The notes below the pieces were generated by a model. It worked only from the letters and a program-made list of their open reading frames with translations, was not told the DNA's origin and made no database searches. A DNA stretch of 64,000 bases, taken from contig NZ_VCQT01000025.1 of assembly GCF_005938655.1 (NCBI RefSeq), forward strand, positions 143,934-207,933, read 5' to 3'. Origin of the DNA: Alloalcanivorax gelatiniphagus (lineage in GTDB: Bacteria; Pseudomonadota; Gammaproteobacteria; Pseudomonadales; Alcanivoracaceae). Of this stretch, positions 21,186 to 28,729 are shown piece after piece (the stretch's first letter is position 1; the number at the start of each line of letters is the position of its first letter). Position numbers and translations under genes: made by a program.

Positions 21186-21341
21186 ATGAAACGCCCGGAA
21201 TCTGATCGCACGCCGCTGCGCGCCACTGAACCCCTGCCCAAAAGCTGGCGGCCGGCCCTCACCCTGCTGGGGGCCCTGCTGGCGGTGACCGCGGCCATCG
21301 CCGTGGCCGCCGCGGTGGTGGACCGGCTGATCTACGGCTGA
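21186..21341 (+). CDS. Small single-helix membrane protein, 51 residues
   Basis: Short frame with ATG at 21186 and TGA at 21339, preceded by GCGAGG. It encodes a charged N-terminus (MKRPESDRTPLRATEPLPKS) and one hydrophobic helix rich in Ala, Leu and Val (ALTLLGALLAVTAAIAVAAA) ending VVDRLIYG. The PilZ gene starts 4 bases after its stop and the methyltransferase overlaps that, so the three are probably co-transcribed. No family recognised; the tight spacing and GC-rich codon use support it being real. Confidence 0.55.
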   Translation: MKRPESDRTPLRATEPLPKSWRPALTLLGALLAVTAAIAVAAAVVDRLIYG

Positions 21342-21345
21342 ACCC

Positions 21346-21696
21346 ATGGGCGCCAGCGACGAGCACCGCCAGCATCCCCGCCACGACGCCCCCGGGGGCG
21401 TCACCCTGATCCTGCGCCCGGAGCGCGGGGATGATCAGGAACCCCTGGAGCTGCTTTGCCGGGACCTGTCACGCACCGGTCTCGGCGTCCGCTTTCCCCA
21501 CTCCATCCCCCCGGACACCGACGTGGAACTGTGGGTACACCTGCCCGAGCCCGGCGCTGGCACGCTGCACCTGTTCGGCACCGTGGCCTGGTGCGCCGCC
21601 CCCCTGGGCCAGTGGCGCGCCGGCATCGCCCTGAATCTGGAGCGCGGCGACGGTGCCGGCTGGGAGGCGCGCTTCGCCCCTGGCGTGGCGTCATGA
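21346..21696 (+). CDS. PilZ-domain protein, likely c-di-GMP receptor
   Basis: Single-domain PilZ protein of 116 residues. Both c-di-GMP-binding motifs are visible: RxxxR as HRQHPRH near the N-terminus and DxSxxG as RDLSRTGLGVRF in the middle. It could sense c-di-GMP, the signal that also controls the BcsAB synthase elsewhere in the window; a direct link is not shown. It lies 4 bases after a small membrane-peptide gene, and its stop overlaps the methyltransferase start as ATGA. Confidence 0.85.
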   Translation: MGASDEHRQHPRHDAPGGVTLILRPERGDDQEPLELLCRDLSRTGLGVRFPHSIPPDTDVELWVHLPEPGAGTLHLFGTVAWCAAPLGQWRAGIALNLERGDGAGWEARFAPGVAS

Positions 21697-22430
21697 AGGA
21701 CGATGCGGAGCGCCTGTTCCAGCGCGGCGCCCGCTACCAGAACCACCGGCCCGACTACCCCGACAGTCTGTTCGCCGCCCTGGCCCAACGGGCCCCGGCG
21801 CGCCGCCTGGCCCTGGACCTGGGGTGCGGCAGCGGCCAGGCCTGCCGCGCCCTGGGCGCGCACTTCCAGCAGGTGCTGGGCGCCGATGTCAGCCTGGAAC
21901 AGCTGCGTGCCGCCCCGCCGGGCGGCGCCCACTATCTGGCCGCCCGCGCCGATGCCCTGCCGCTGGCGGACGCCAGCCTGGATCTGATCACCGTGGCCCA
22001 GGCCCTGCACTGGTTTCCGTTACCCGCTTTTTTCCATGAAGCCGGCCGGGTGCTGCGCCCGGGCGGGGTGCTGGCGATCATCAGCTATGGCCTGTGCATG
22101 GTGCAGGGGCTGGAGGGTCTGGTGGAGGACTTCCACGACCGCACCCTGCGGCCCTGGTGGCCGGCGGCCCGTTGGCTGGTGGTGGACGGTTATCGTGGCC
22201 TGCCCCTGCCCTGGCCGGAACTGCCCGACCTGGCGACCGCGCCGATCCGGCGCCAATGGGGCTGGCGGGATATGGCCGGTTACCTGGATACCTGGTCGGC
22301 GCTGGTCAGCGCCCGCGCCGCCGGGGAGGACCCGCTGGCGGCCTTTGTGCCGGCCCTGCGGGCGGCCTGGGGTGAAGGGAAAAGAACCGTGTGCTGGCCG
22401 TTGCGGGTGCGTTGTTGCGCGCGGCCTTGA
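21693..22430 (+). CDS. Class I SAM-dependent methyltransferase
   Basis: Methyltransferase of 245 residues of the Methyltransf_11 type. Start at 21693 (MKDDAERLFQRGARYQNHRP) overlaps the PilZ stop; the longer frame from 21456 is a shadow of PilZ. Motif I is LALDLGCGSGQACRALG, followed by VLGADVS, an acidic DALPLADASLDLITVAQALHW region and VLRPGGVLAII. It resembles yeast Tmt1-like and bacterial relatives that begin with a YxxxRPxYP motif; substrate unknown. A degenerate REP pair follows. Confidence 0.85.
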   Translation: MKDDAERLFQRGARYQNHRPDYPDSLFAALAQRAPARRLALDLGCGSGQACRALGAHFQQVLGADVSLEQLRAAPPGGAHYLAARADALPLADASLDLITVAQALHWFPLPAFFHEAGRVLRPGGVLAIISYGLCMVQGLEGLVEDFHDRTLRPWWPAARWLVVDGYRGLPLPWPELPDLATAPIRRQWGWRDMAGYLDTWSALVSARAAGEDPLAAFVPALRAAWGEGKRTVCWPLRVRCCARP

Positions 22431-22438
22431 GGGGTTGG

Positions 22439-22522
22439 ATCGCGACTGAAGCGGAACGCCGCCCGGTCGCTCCTACAGCGCCCTGTTCACGCTACTGTAG
22501 GAGCGACTTCAGTCGCGATCCC
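22439..22522. repeat. REP-type inverted pair, A-core, left arm interrupted
   Basis: The right arm (22497-22522) is intact, with GAGCGACTTCAGTCGCGATC. The left arm (22439-22477) is split by about 15 bp of GC-rich sequence after GACTGAAG, so the pair is decayed. It lies between convergent genes. Confidence 0.8.
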
Positions 22523-22530
22523 ACGCGAGA

Positions 22531-22980
22531 TCAGGCCTTGGGAAAATGCTCGGCCAGCAAACCAGCCAGCCGATCAAGCCGGTGGCGGCGCTTGGCCAGG
22601 CCGAAGATGTTCATCATGCGCGTGCCCCAGGTCAGCGCCGTGGCCAGGGTGTCGCCGCCGCGCCGGGGGATCACGTGGATGTGCACATGGGGCACGTGCT
22701 GGTTGGCCTCGCGGCCATCGTTGACCATCACATTGTGCGCCAGCACATCCAGCCCGGCCCGCTTCTGGGCGCGGATGGTGCGCCGCGCCAGCTCGAACAG
22801 ATGGGCGGTCAGTTCCGGCGACAGATCCTGCAGCAGCGGGTGGTGGTCCAGGGGAATCACCAGGCAATGGCCTTCGCGCACCGGAAACAGATCCAGCAGC
22901 ACGATGGCCCGTTCGTCCCGGTAGACCACGCTGCCCGGCAACTCACCATCGCGGATGCGGCAGAAAACGCAATCGCTCAC
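22531..22980 (-). CDS. HIT-family protein
   Basis: Histidine-triad nucleotide-binding protein of 149 residues, probably a nucleoside phosphoramidate or dinucleotide hydrolase. The triad is HVHIH (H98, H100, H102) in NQHVPHVHIHVIPR, and the N-terminal CVFCRI pair resembles zinc-binding HIT proteins. The intact C-terminus extends with a basic RRHRLDRLAG helix. It is the last gene of the rnd-ycgL-ycgN operon; its ATG overlaps the stop of the preceding membrane protein gene. Confidence 0.9.
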   Translation of the reverse strand: MSDCVFCRIRDGELPGSVVYRDERAIVLLDLFPVREGHCLVIPLDHHPLLQDLSPELTAHLFELARRTIRAQKRAGLDVLAHNVMVNDGREANQHVPHVHIHVIPRRGGDTLATALTWGTRMMNIFGLAKRRHRLDRLAGLLAEHFPKA

Positions 22981-23357
22981 TCCGCCCCCGCGTACCGGTC
23001 ATCGTCGTCATCATGGTGGTGATCGTATTGGCCATACTTGCGCCGCCGGCGCCAGATCTCGGCCGTCGCCACCAGCACCGCCACCACCAGGATCGCCAGC
23101 AGCGGCGCGCCGGCCCGCCACGGGCTGGTGTCTTCCTGGAACAGCCCGTCGAACACCACCACCACCCAGGCCGGCGCCAGCTCGCCGTGTTCCGGCGACA
23201 CCGACCAGGGCGTCAGCAGCAGTGCCGCGCCCACCGCGCGCAGTGGCAGGCGCACGGCGGTGGCGAACGGCCGGGTGATGTACCACAGCACGAACAGCAC
23301 TCCCACACATCCCAGCAAATAGGCGAACCATCCCCACATATAGGCTTTCGTCGTCAC
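22977..23357 (-). CDS. Small membrane protein with His/Asp-rich tail
   Basis: Unrecognised protein of 126 residues from a GTG at 23357 that has GGAG seven bases upstream; the longer frame lacks a ribosome site and overlaps ycgN. Two or three membrane helices are visible: WGWFAYLLGCVGVLFVLWYI, LRAVGAALLLTPW and PLLAILVVAVLVATAEIW. A basic RRRRK and a tail DHHHDDDDDRY follow, perhaps metal-binding. It lies between ycgN and the HIT gene and overlaps the latter as ATGA. Such small membrane proteins accompany ycgN in related bacteria, but I assign no function. Confidence 0.75.
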   Translation of the reverse strand: MTTKAYMWGWFAYLLGCVGVLFVLWYITRPFATAVRLPLRAVGAALLLTPWSVSPEHGELAPAWVVVVFDGLFQEDTSPWRAGAPLLAILVVAVLVATAEIWRRRRKYGQYDHHHDDDDDRYAGAE

Positions 23358-23385
23358 GGTTACTCCAGTTAATCGAAGGGCGGCG

Positions 23386-23823
23386 TCAGCCCACCCAGTG
23401 CACAATATGCTCTTCCAGGTCGTCGTCGGCCACCCCGCGCTCGGACACTACCCGGCCGGCCACGCTGATGCCCGCTTCGCGCACCGAATCGGCGCGCCCG
23501 GAAATCAGCGGATGCCAGGCGTTCAGAGCCTGGCCATGGGCCCGCCGCCGGTAGGCGCAGGTCACCGGCAACCAATCGAAATGCTCGGCCAGATCCGGGG
23601 TCACCCGCATACAATCCGGCACATAACGTTGGCGCTCGGCGTACACCGTGCAGCGGCAGCCCTGGTCGTCCAGGTAGGCGCAGGCCACGTTGGTGAACGC
23701 CACCTCGCCACTGTCCTCATCCTGCAGTTTAACCAGACAACAACGCCCGCAGCCATCGCAGAGCGCTTCCCATTCGTCGGCGTCCAGTTCCGCCAGGGGC
23801 AATTCCCAGAACCGTTCACGCAT
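23386..23823 (-). CDS. ycgN: YcgN-family cysteine cluster protein (UPF0260)
   Basis: Protein of 145 residues with the conserved cysteine clusters of the YcgN/YkgJ-like family: LCDGCGRCC near residue 25, ACAYLDDQGCRC, VPDC and TCAYR, consistent with binding zinc or an iron-sulfur cluster. It includes the WHPLISG motif typical of YcgN. Exact function is unknown in the family. It follows ycgL with 5 bases between them in an operon starting at rnd. Confidence 0.92.
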   Translation of the reverse strand: MRERFWELPLAELDADEWEALCDGCGRCCLVKLQDEDSGEVAFTNVACAYLDDQGCRCTVYAERQRYVPDCMRVTPDLAEHFDWLPVTCAYRRRAHGQALNAWHPLISGRADSVREAGISVAGRVVSERGVADDDLEEHIVHWVG

Positions 23824-23828
23824 AACGT

Positions 23829-24155
23829 TCAGTCTCTGCTCCGGTCCGGGCGGGTCTGGTCCGGTCTTGGCCGGTCCGGGTGCCCTTCCGCCAGGTACAG
23901 GTCCTGATCCGGCGGCGGTGGCATCTGCAGGTAAAAGCCCTGCTCACGGATGCGGGCCATCACCTGGTTCACGTCCGCGCGGCTCAGCGGCCGGGCCGGA
24001 TCGAGAATCAGGTCGCTGACATGGCGGGGCGTGCCGAACCGCTCGCGCAGGGCGTCCGGCAGGTCCTTGAGGCCTTTGCTCCGTTCCACGTAAAGGTACA
24101 TACCCTCGCGGCGCGGGCTTTTATAGATCGAACAAAACAGCTTGCCTTGCAGCAT
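23829..24155 (-). CDS. ycgL: YcgL-domain protein with low-complexity tail
   Basis: YcgL family, 108 residues; the start [20 protein letters not shown] is typical and the body is complete to [15 protein letters not shown] further 16 or so residues rich in Asp, Pro and Arg follow. They are encoded by a GGTCCGG-type short repeat at about 23835-23880, so the normal end of the family (about 95 residues) has probably been extended by repeat growth. Lies between rnd and ycgN, as in pseudomonads. Function unknown. Confidence 0.9.
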   Translation of the reverse strand: MLQGKLFCSIYKSPRREGMYLYVERSKGLKDLPDALRERFGTPRHVSDLILDPARPLSRADVNQVMARIREQGFYLQMPPPPDQDLYLAEGHPDRPRPDQTRPDRSRD

Positions 24156-24176
24156 GGGAATCTCCGTCGAATCGGC

Positions 24177-25250
24177 TCAGAGCCGTTCCAGCAGCGGTTT
24201 GGCCACCAGCTCGTGGCGCCAGCCGGTGAGCGGCTCGGGCAACCGGGACGGGTCGCGCACCAGCGCTTCCAGCCAGCGACGGCGCACCAGCACATCGGGC
24301 TTGAGATCCAACTGCTCGGCGATGGCGCCGACCCGCTCGCGCAGCGCCTTGACCTGCTGGCGCTGGGCCGGGTCCAGCGGCGCCGGCAACGGCGCCGGCG
24401 GCGTGGCGGTGGCGGCCCGCGCCATCAGCGCCAGCACCTGCTCACCGTCGCGGCGGATCGCCTTGGGGTGCATGCCGGCCTGGCGCAGGGCCTCCTCGGA
24501 GGGCCGCGTCACCCGGCTCAGTTCCAGCAGCTCCGGATCGCGCAGCACGAACCCCTTGGGCAGGTCGCGCTCCCGGGCACAGGCCTCGCGCCACTCCGCC
24601 AGAGCCTCCAGCACCGCCAGCTCCTGGCCGCGCAGGGCCCCGGCGCCCTTCACCTGACGCCAGGCGTCACCGGGGGCGGCACGGCGCAGGGCGTCCTCGC
24701 GCAGGCGCTCGCATTCCTCGTGCCACCAGTCCAGCCGGCCCAGCCGCGCCAGTTGCTCGCGCAGCCCCTCGGCCACCTCGATCAGGTACTTCACGTCGTC
24801 CACCGCGTAACGCAGCTGCTCCTCGCTCAATGGCCGCTTGAGCCAGTCGGTGCGGGTGGCGCCCTTGGGCAGGCTCACTCCCAACCGGTCCTCCACCAGC
24901 CGCTGGTAGCTCATCTGCATGTCCTCGCCGGTGAGGGCGGCGGCGATCTGGGTGTCTTCCACCCGCGCCGGGTAGTCGCCGGTGAAGGTGGCCAGCGCTT
25001 CCAGATCCTCCGAGCAGGCGTGCATCACCAGCACCCGGCCGGCCAGCGCCGTCGCCAGGTCCGCCGCCGCCACCCGGGTGGTGTCGATCAGACGGATGGC
25101 CTGGCCGTCGTGCACCTGTACCAGCGCCAGGCGCGGATAATAGGTGCGCTCGCGCATGAATTCGGTGTCCAGGTACAGGGGCGCGCCGGCGGGCAACGCG
25201 GCGGCCCATTCGGCGATGGCATCGGTGCTCTCGCACCAGAGATAACTCAT
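24177..25250 (-). CDS. rnd: Ribonuclease D
   Basis: 3'-5' exoribonuclease that trims tRNA and other stable RNA 3' ends. The DEDD exonuclease domain begins [17 protein letters not shown] (D28, E30), continues with HACSEDLE and DWLKRPL, and has YAVDDVKYL; an HRDC domain follows (residues ~200-280). I start at 25250 ([10 protein letters not shown]), which fits the Rnd N-terminus. An upstream in-frame ATG at 25283 lies inside a perfect TATAAT (25282-25287) that is probably this gene's -10. First gene of rnd-ycgL-ycgN-membrane protein-HIT; divergent from gpmA. Confidence 0.92.
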   Translation of the reverse strand: MSYLWCESTDAIAEWAAALPAGAPLYLDTEFMRERTYYPRLALVQVHDGQAIRLIDTTRVAAADLATALAGRVLVMHACSEDLEALATFTGDYPARVEDTQIAAALTGEDMQMSYQRLVEDRLGVSLPKGATRTDWLKRPLSEEQLRYAVDDVKYLIEVAEGLREQLARLGRLDWWHEECERLREDALRRAAPGDAWRQVKGAGALRGQELAVLEALAEWREACARERDLPKGFVLRDPELLELSRVTRPSEEALRQAGMHPKAIRRDGEQVLALMARAATATPPAPLPAPLDPAQRQQVKALRERVGAIAEQLDLKPDVLVRRRWLEALVRDPSRLPEPLTGWRHELVAKPLLERL

Positions 25251-25281
25251 TTCGGTCCAGGGCTTGCGAATGATCCGCCGC

Positions 25282-25287
25282 ATTATA
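25282..25287 (-). promoter_or_regulatory. Candidate -10 for the rnd operon
   Basis: Consensus TATAAT on the minus strand, 32 bases upstream of the chosen rnd start. No clear -35 is seen 17 bp further up. It overlaps the alternative rnd ATG and supports the shorter start. Confidence 0.5.
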
Positions 25288-25398
25288 CGGGTCGCGGGCG
25301 GCGGCTGGAACGGCGCCGGCCGACGGCATTTCGGCCTCCCGGAGGTTTCTGGTAAGATTCGCGGCCTTTACGTTCATCGAAACCCACAGGACATCCCC

Positions 25399-26145
25399 AT
25401 GACCACCAAACTGGTACTGGTCCGTCACGGCCAAAGCGTCTGGAACAAGGAAAACCGTTTCACCGGCTGGAAAGACGTGGACCTGACCGAACAGGGCCGC
25501 GAGGAGGCCCGTCAGGCCGGCGTGCTGCTGCAGGAAGCAGGCTTTGAGTTCGACATGGCTTATACCTCGGTGCTGAAACGCGCCATCCGCACCCTGTGGA
25601 CGATTCTCGACAACATGGATCAGATGTGGATTCCGGTGATCCGTGACTACCGCCTCAACGAGCGCCACTACGGCGCCCTGCAGGGCCTCAACAAGGCCGA
25701 AACCGCCGAGAAATACGGTGATGAGCAGGTGCTGATCTGGCGTCGCAGCTACGACACCCCGCCGCCGAAGATGGACCGGGACGACGAGCGTTACGCCGGC
25801 CGGCTGCGCGTTTACAAGGATCTGGAGGAAGAACGCATTCCCCTGTCCGAGAGCCTCAAGGACACCGTGGCCCGCTTCCTGCCCTACTACCAGGCGGAAA
25901 TCGAGCCCCAGGTGCGCGCCGGCAAGCAGGTGCTGATCTGCGCCCACGGCAACAGCCTGCGCGCCCTGGTCAAGCACCTCAGCGGCATCTCCGACGAGGA
26001 TATCGTCAAGCTCAATATCCCCACCGGCATTCCCATGGTCTATGAACTGGACGACGATCTGAAACCGATCCGCAATTACTACCTGGGCGACGAGGAAGCC
26101 GCCGCCAAGGCCGCCGAAGCGGTGGCCAATCAGACCAAGGGCTGA
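25399..26145 (+). CDS. gpmA: 2,3-bisphosphoglycerate-dependent phosphoglycerate mutase
   Basis: Glycolytic enzyme interconverting 3- and 2-phosphoglycerate by a phosphohistidine. 248 residues from the ATG at 25399 ([20 protein letters not shown], phosphohistidine in RHG); the upstream extension from 25264 is non-coding. Other signatures are [16 protein letters not shown] and [15 protein letters not shown]. The last 45 codons are copied again downstream at 26324-26458 by a tandem duplication, but the gene itself is intact. It converges on the lipase foldase gene. Confidence 0.97.
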   Translation: MTTKLVLVRHGQSVWNKENRFTGWKDVDLTEQGREEARQAGVLLQEAGFEFDMAYTSVLKRAIRTLWTILDNMDQMWIPVIRDYRLNERHYGALQGLNKAETAEKYGDEQVLIWRRSYDTPPPKMDRDDERYAGRLRVYKDLEEERIPLSESLKDTVARFLPYYQAEIEPQVRAGKQVLICAHGNSLRALVKHLSGISDEDIVKLNIPTGIPMVYELDDDLKPIRNYYLGDEEAAAKAAEAVANQTKG

Positions 26146-26151
26146 GAATTA

Positions 26152-26210
26152 ATCGCGACTGAAGTCGCTCCTACAAGGTGACCTACTGTAGGAGCGACTT
26201 CAGTCGCGAT
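26152..26210. repeat. REP-type inverted pair, A-core, in duplication unit A
   Basis: Inverted arms ATCGCGACTGAAGTCGCTCC and complement with about 15 bp between. It starts 6 bases after the gpmA stop and may form the gpmA transcript end. Confidence 0.88.
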
Positions 26211-26221
26211 CCCCCAGAGCG

Positions 26222-26323
26222 TCACCGAACACCATCCAACGCCTCCACCCGACGCCGCTCCCCTTCATCGAACAGCCGCGCCCGCAACGCCTCCACCTCG
26301 GCGTCCCGGTCCGCCGGTGCCAG
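26222..26323 (-). pseudogene. Duplicated 3' end of the lipase foldase gene
   Basis: Copy of the last 33 codons and stop of the foldase gene at 26535, made by the tandem duplication. It has no start and is cut at 26323, where gpmA sequence takes over. It differs from the true gene end at about four bases, including one Arg/Leu change near the end. Confidence 0.9.
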
Positions 26324-26458
26324 CTCAATATCCCCACCGGCATTCCCATGGTCTACGAGCTGGACGACGATCTGAAACCGATCCGCGATTACTACCTGGG
26401 CGACGAGGAAGCCGCCGCCAAGGCCGCCGAAGCGGTGGCGAATCAGACCAAGGGCTGA
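26324..26458 (+). pseudogene. Duplicated 3' end of gpmA
   Basis: Copy of the last 44 codons and stop of gpmA with no start codon of its own in frame. Compared with gpmA it has TAT to TAC, GAA to GAG, AAT to GAT and GCC to GCG, that is, three silent changes and one Asn-to-Asp. Confidence 0.9.
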
Positions 26459-26464
26459 GAATTA

Positions 26465-26522
26465 ATCGCGACTGAAGTCGCTCCTACAAGGTGTCCCGAG
26501 TAGGAGCGACTTCAGTCGCGAT
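26465..26522. repeat. REP-type inverted pair, A-core, in duplication unit B
   Basis: Same arms as the pair at 26152, but the loop differs (GTGTCCCGAG against GTGACCTACTG), while the arms are unchanged. It lies between the duplicated gpmA end and the foldase stop. Confidence 0.88.
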
Positions 26523-26534
26523 CCCCCCGGAGCA

Positions 26535-27530
26535 TCACCGAACACCATCCAACGCCTCCACCCGACGCAGCTCCCCTTCATCGAACAGCCGCGTCCGCAA
26601 CGCCTCCACCTGGGCGTCCCGGTCCGCCGGTGCCAGGCCGCTGTCCAGAATCGCCCGGCGCTGCTCGCGGTATTCACGGTAACGGCGCTCCCATTCCGCC
26701 TGTTGCCGGTCCAGAGCCGCCAGCCGCTCCGCGGCCTCCGCCCCCAGCTCCCGCTCGCGCAACTGATAGACGCGCGAATCCGACGCCCCTTGCTGGCGCA
26801 GGGCCGCCACCTGGGAGGCCACCTCCACGGGCTGCCGCGACGCCGCCACCATGTCACGCATATGCTCCGGCAGGGAGGCTTCCAGCTCGGCGATGCGGGC
26901 CGCCTTCTGGTCCGCGTCCAGCCCTTGGTTTTCCAGGATTTTCCGGCGCGCCAGGGCGAACTGGTCATAACGGTCGCGGAAGCCGAAAAACGCCTCCCGG
27001 GTGGTGGCGTCGAACCACTGGGCGCGCAACGCCTGGCGTTGCTCCAGGCTACGCCGCAGTGACTCCGGTTCCCGGTTCGGCTCCTCCAGCTGGCGCAGCG
27101 CCGCCCGATAACCGATGTATTGCTCGAACAGCGCCCAGGCCTGGTGCGCCGCCTTATCCGGCAGCGCCTGGGCCAGATGGGCGGCCAGCCGGGCGCGCAG
27201 CACGTTCAGGTCTTCCTCGCCGAGGGCGGAAAGAAAATAGTCGAATCGCCGCCGCACCCCTTCGCTGACCACCAGGTCGCCGTTGTCGTCGTGGCGCAGT
27301 TCACCGTCCGGCACCGTGCCCCGCCAGGACGCGGGGGTCTCTTTCAGTTTCTCGCCGCGTGCCACGAAGGTATCGAAATCATTGCCCTGGCTGTCCGCCC
27401 TCACCGGACTTTTTGGTGCAGAAGTGGGCGTCACGGACGGCCTGTCGTCGTCGCCGGAGAATGGCGCCAGCGTCCAGGCCAATACCGCCAAAGCCAGCAA
27501 AATCAGTAGTCCCGGGAGCCATACCCGCAT
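26535..27530 (-). CDS. lifO: Lipase-specific foldase (lipase chaperone)
   Basis: Steric chaperone that folds the family I lipase in the periplasm before type II secretion. 331 residues from the ATG at 27530, which has AAGGAG seven bases upstream; the longer TTG-initiated frame from 27605 is less likely. An N-terminal membrane anchor (WLPGLLILLALAVLAWTLAP) is followed by a Pro/Ser linker. The Lif motif then appears as SWRGTVPDGELRHDDNGDL and RRRFDYFLSALGEE, and a long helical wrap-around domain completes the protein. It is divergent from the lipase gene, not downstream of it as in Pseudomonas lipA-lipB (lif). Its 3' end is part of a tandem duplication. Confidence 0.92.
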   Translation of the reverse strand: MRVWLPGLLILLALAVLAWTLAPFSGDDDRPSVTPTSAPKSPVRADSQGNDFDTFVARGEKLKETPASWRGTVPDGELRHDDNGDLVVSEGVRRRFDYFLSALGEEDLNVLRARLAAHLAQALPDKAAHQAWALFEQYIGYRAALRQLEEPNREPESLRRSLEQRQALRAQWFDATTREAFFGFRDRYDQFALARRKILENQGLDADQKAARIAELEASLPEHMRDMVAASRQPVEVASQVAALRQQGASDSRVYQLRERELGAEAAERLAALDRQQAEWERRYREYREQRRAILDSGLAPADRDAQVEALRTRLFDEGELRRVEALDGVR

Positions 27531-27709
27531 CCATGTTCTCCTTATTGTCCATCCCTGTTCACCGACCATTAATCGGATTACTACTTTTTTATTAATGAAA
27601 TCCAATGGACAGCCGAATTAGGCTGTTTGCACGCCCGGTCAATGGCCGGGAGTTTCCCAATAGGACATTGGCAAGAAATACATTTCAACAACAACGACCA
27701 GGGAAGCTT

Positions 27710-28633
27710 ATGAAAATCGTCATTCACGCGCTGCTGGGCGCCCTGCTTCTGCTCGGCCTGAGCGGCCCCGCCACCGCCGGCTACACCGAGACCCGCCACC
27801 CCATCGTGCTGGTGCATGGCCTGTTCGGTTTCGACACCGCCGCCGGCGTCGATTACTGGTACCGGATTCCCGAAGAACTGCGCCGCAGCGGCGCCCAGGT
27901 GTACGTGGCCCAGGTCAGTGCCGCCGAGGACACCGTGGTGCGCGGCGAACAGCTGGCCCGCCAGGTGGAAACCATCCTCGCCAGCACCGGCGCCGACAGC
28001 GTCAACCTGATCGGCCACAGCCACGGCGGGCCCACCATCCGTTACGTGGCCTCGGTGTATCCGCAGTATGTGAGTTCGGTGACCAGCGTGGGCGGCGTCA
28101 ACTGGGGCGCCCGGCTGGCGGACGTGCTGCAGGGCGTGGCCGACAATGTGCCCTTCTCCGGCAACCTGATCGCCTACCTGGGCAATTCCCTGGCCGGTCT
28201 TATCGACCTGTTCAGCAGCGGTGGCAACGAACAGGACATCCTGGCCGCGCTCAAGGCGCTGACCACCGCCGAGACCGTGGCGTTCAACCAGCAGTATCCG
28301 GAAGGGGTACCGGCACGGTACTGCGGCGATGCCCCACGGGTGGCATCCAACGGCATTTCCTACTTCTCCTGGAGTGGCGCCAAGCCGCTCACCAACGTCC
28401 TGGACCCGTCCGACGTGTTGCTCGGCGCCACCTCCATCGTCTTTCTCGGCGAGCCCAACGATGGCCTGGTGAGCAGCTGCTCCAGCCACCTGGGCATGGT
28501 GATCCGCGACGACTACCGCATGAACCACCTGGACGAGGTGAACCAGGTTCTCGGGCTGCACGACCTGTGGAGCACCGACCCGGTGACCCTCTATCGCCAG
28601 CAGGCGAACCGGCTCAAGAACTACAATTTCTGA
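27710..28633 (+). CDS. Secreted triacylglycerol lipase, family I.1/I.2
   Basis: Extracellular lipase, very close to Pseudomonas aeruginosa LipA in layout. 307 residues from the ATG at 27710 with GGGAAG upstream; signal peptide ends near ATAG (residue 24). Catalytic triad: S104 in GHSHGG, D251 in NDGLV and H273 in MNHLDEVNQ; oxyanion motif HGLFGFD; disulfide pair C205 and C257. The calcium-site region around D229-D251 is also kept. It needs the divergent foldase for folding and a type II secretion system, which is not in this window. A TRAP-like binding-protein gene follows 96 bp downstream on the same strand, so lipolysis and uptake may be linked. Confidence 0.95.
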   Translation: MKIVIHALLGALLLLGLSGPATAGYTETRHPIVLVHGLFGFDTAAGVDYWYRIPEELRRSGAQVYVAQVSAAEDTVVRGEQLARQVETILASTGADSVNLIGHSHGGPTIRYVASVYPQYVSSVTSVGGVNWGARLADVLQGVADNVPFSGNLIAYLGNSLAGLIDLFSSGGNEQDILAALKALTTAETVAFNQQYPEGVPARYCGDAPRVASNGISYFSWSGAKPLTNVLDPSDVLLGATSIVFLGEPNDGLVSSCSSHLGMVIRDDYRMNHLDEVNQVLGLHDLWSTDPVTLYRQQANRLKNYNF

Positions 28634-28654
28634 GTGACCGAAACGCTTTGTGAA

Positions 28655-28690
28655 GCGGGCGCCAGGGTTTTGTGTCCTGGCGCCACCCGC
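28655..28690 (+). other. Strong hairpin between lipase and binding-protein genes
   Basis: GCGGGCGCCAGG and CCTGGCGCC(A)CCCGC pair around a 9-base loop, 21 bases after the lipase stop. There is no T run, so it may stabilise the lipase mRNA 3' end or slow transcription rather than terminate it outright. Confidence 0.6.
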
Positions 28691-28729
28691 CTACCATCCA
28701 TGGGATCACCACATGGATGAAGGACCAGA

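Larger units (their letters stand above)
26011..26636. repeat. Tandem duplication of a 313-bp unit spanning two gene ends
   Basis: Unit A (26011-26323) and unit B (26324-26636) are the same length and align end to end. Each contains the last 45 codons of gpmA, a REP pair and the last 33 codons plus stop of the lipase foldase gene. The A/B junction joins foldase sequence GCCGGTGCCAG directly to gpmA sequence CTCAATATCC. Both parent genes stay complete because one copy of each end is spare. Differences are few: several in the REP loop, four in the gpmA part (three silent) and about four in the foldase part. Confidence 0.93.

Noticed and set aside
26011..26636. Insertion sequence or transposon as the cause of the gpmA/foldase repeat
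   Set aside because: No transposase, terminal inverted repeats or target duplications; simple tandem duplication explains the structure.
27531..27605. TTG-initiated longer start for the lipase foldase
   Set aside because: The ATG at 27530 has an ideal AAGGAG and places the membrane anchor at the N-terminus as expected.
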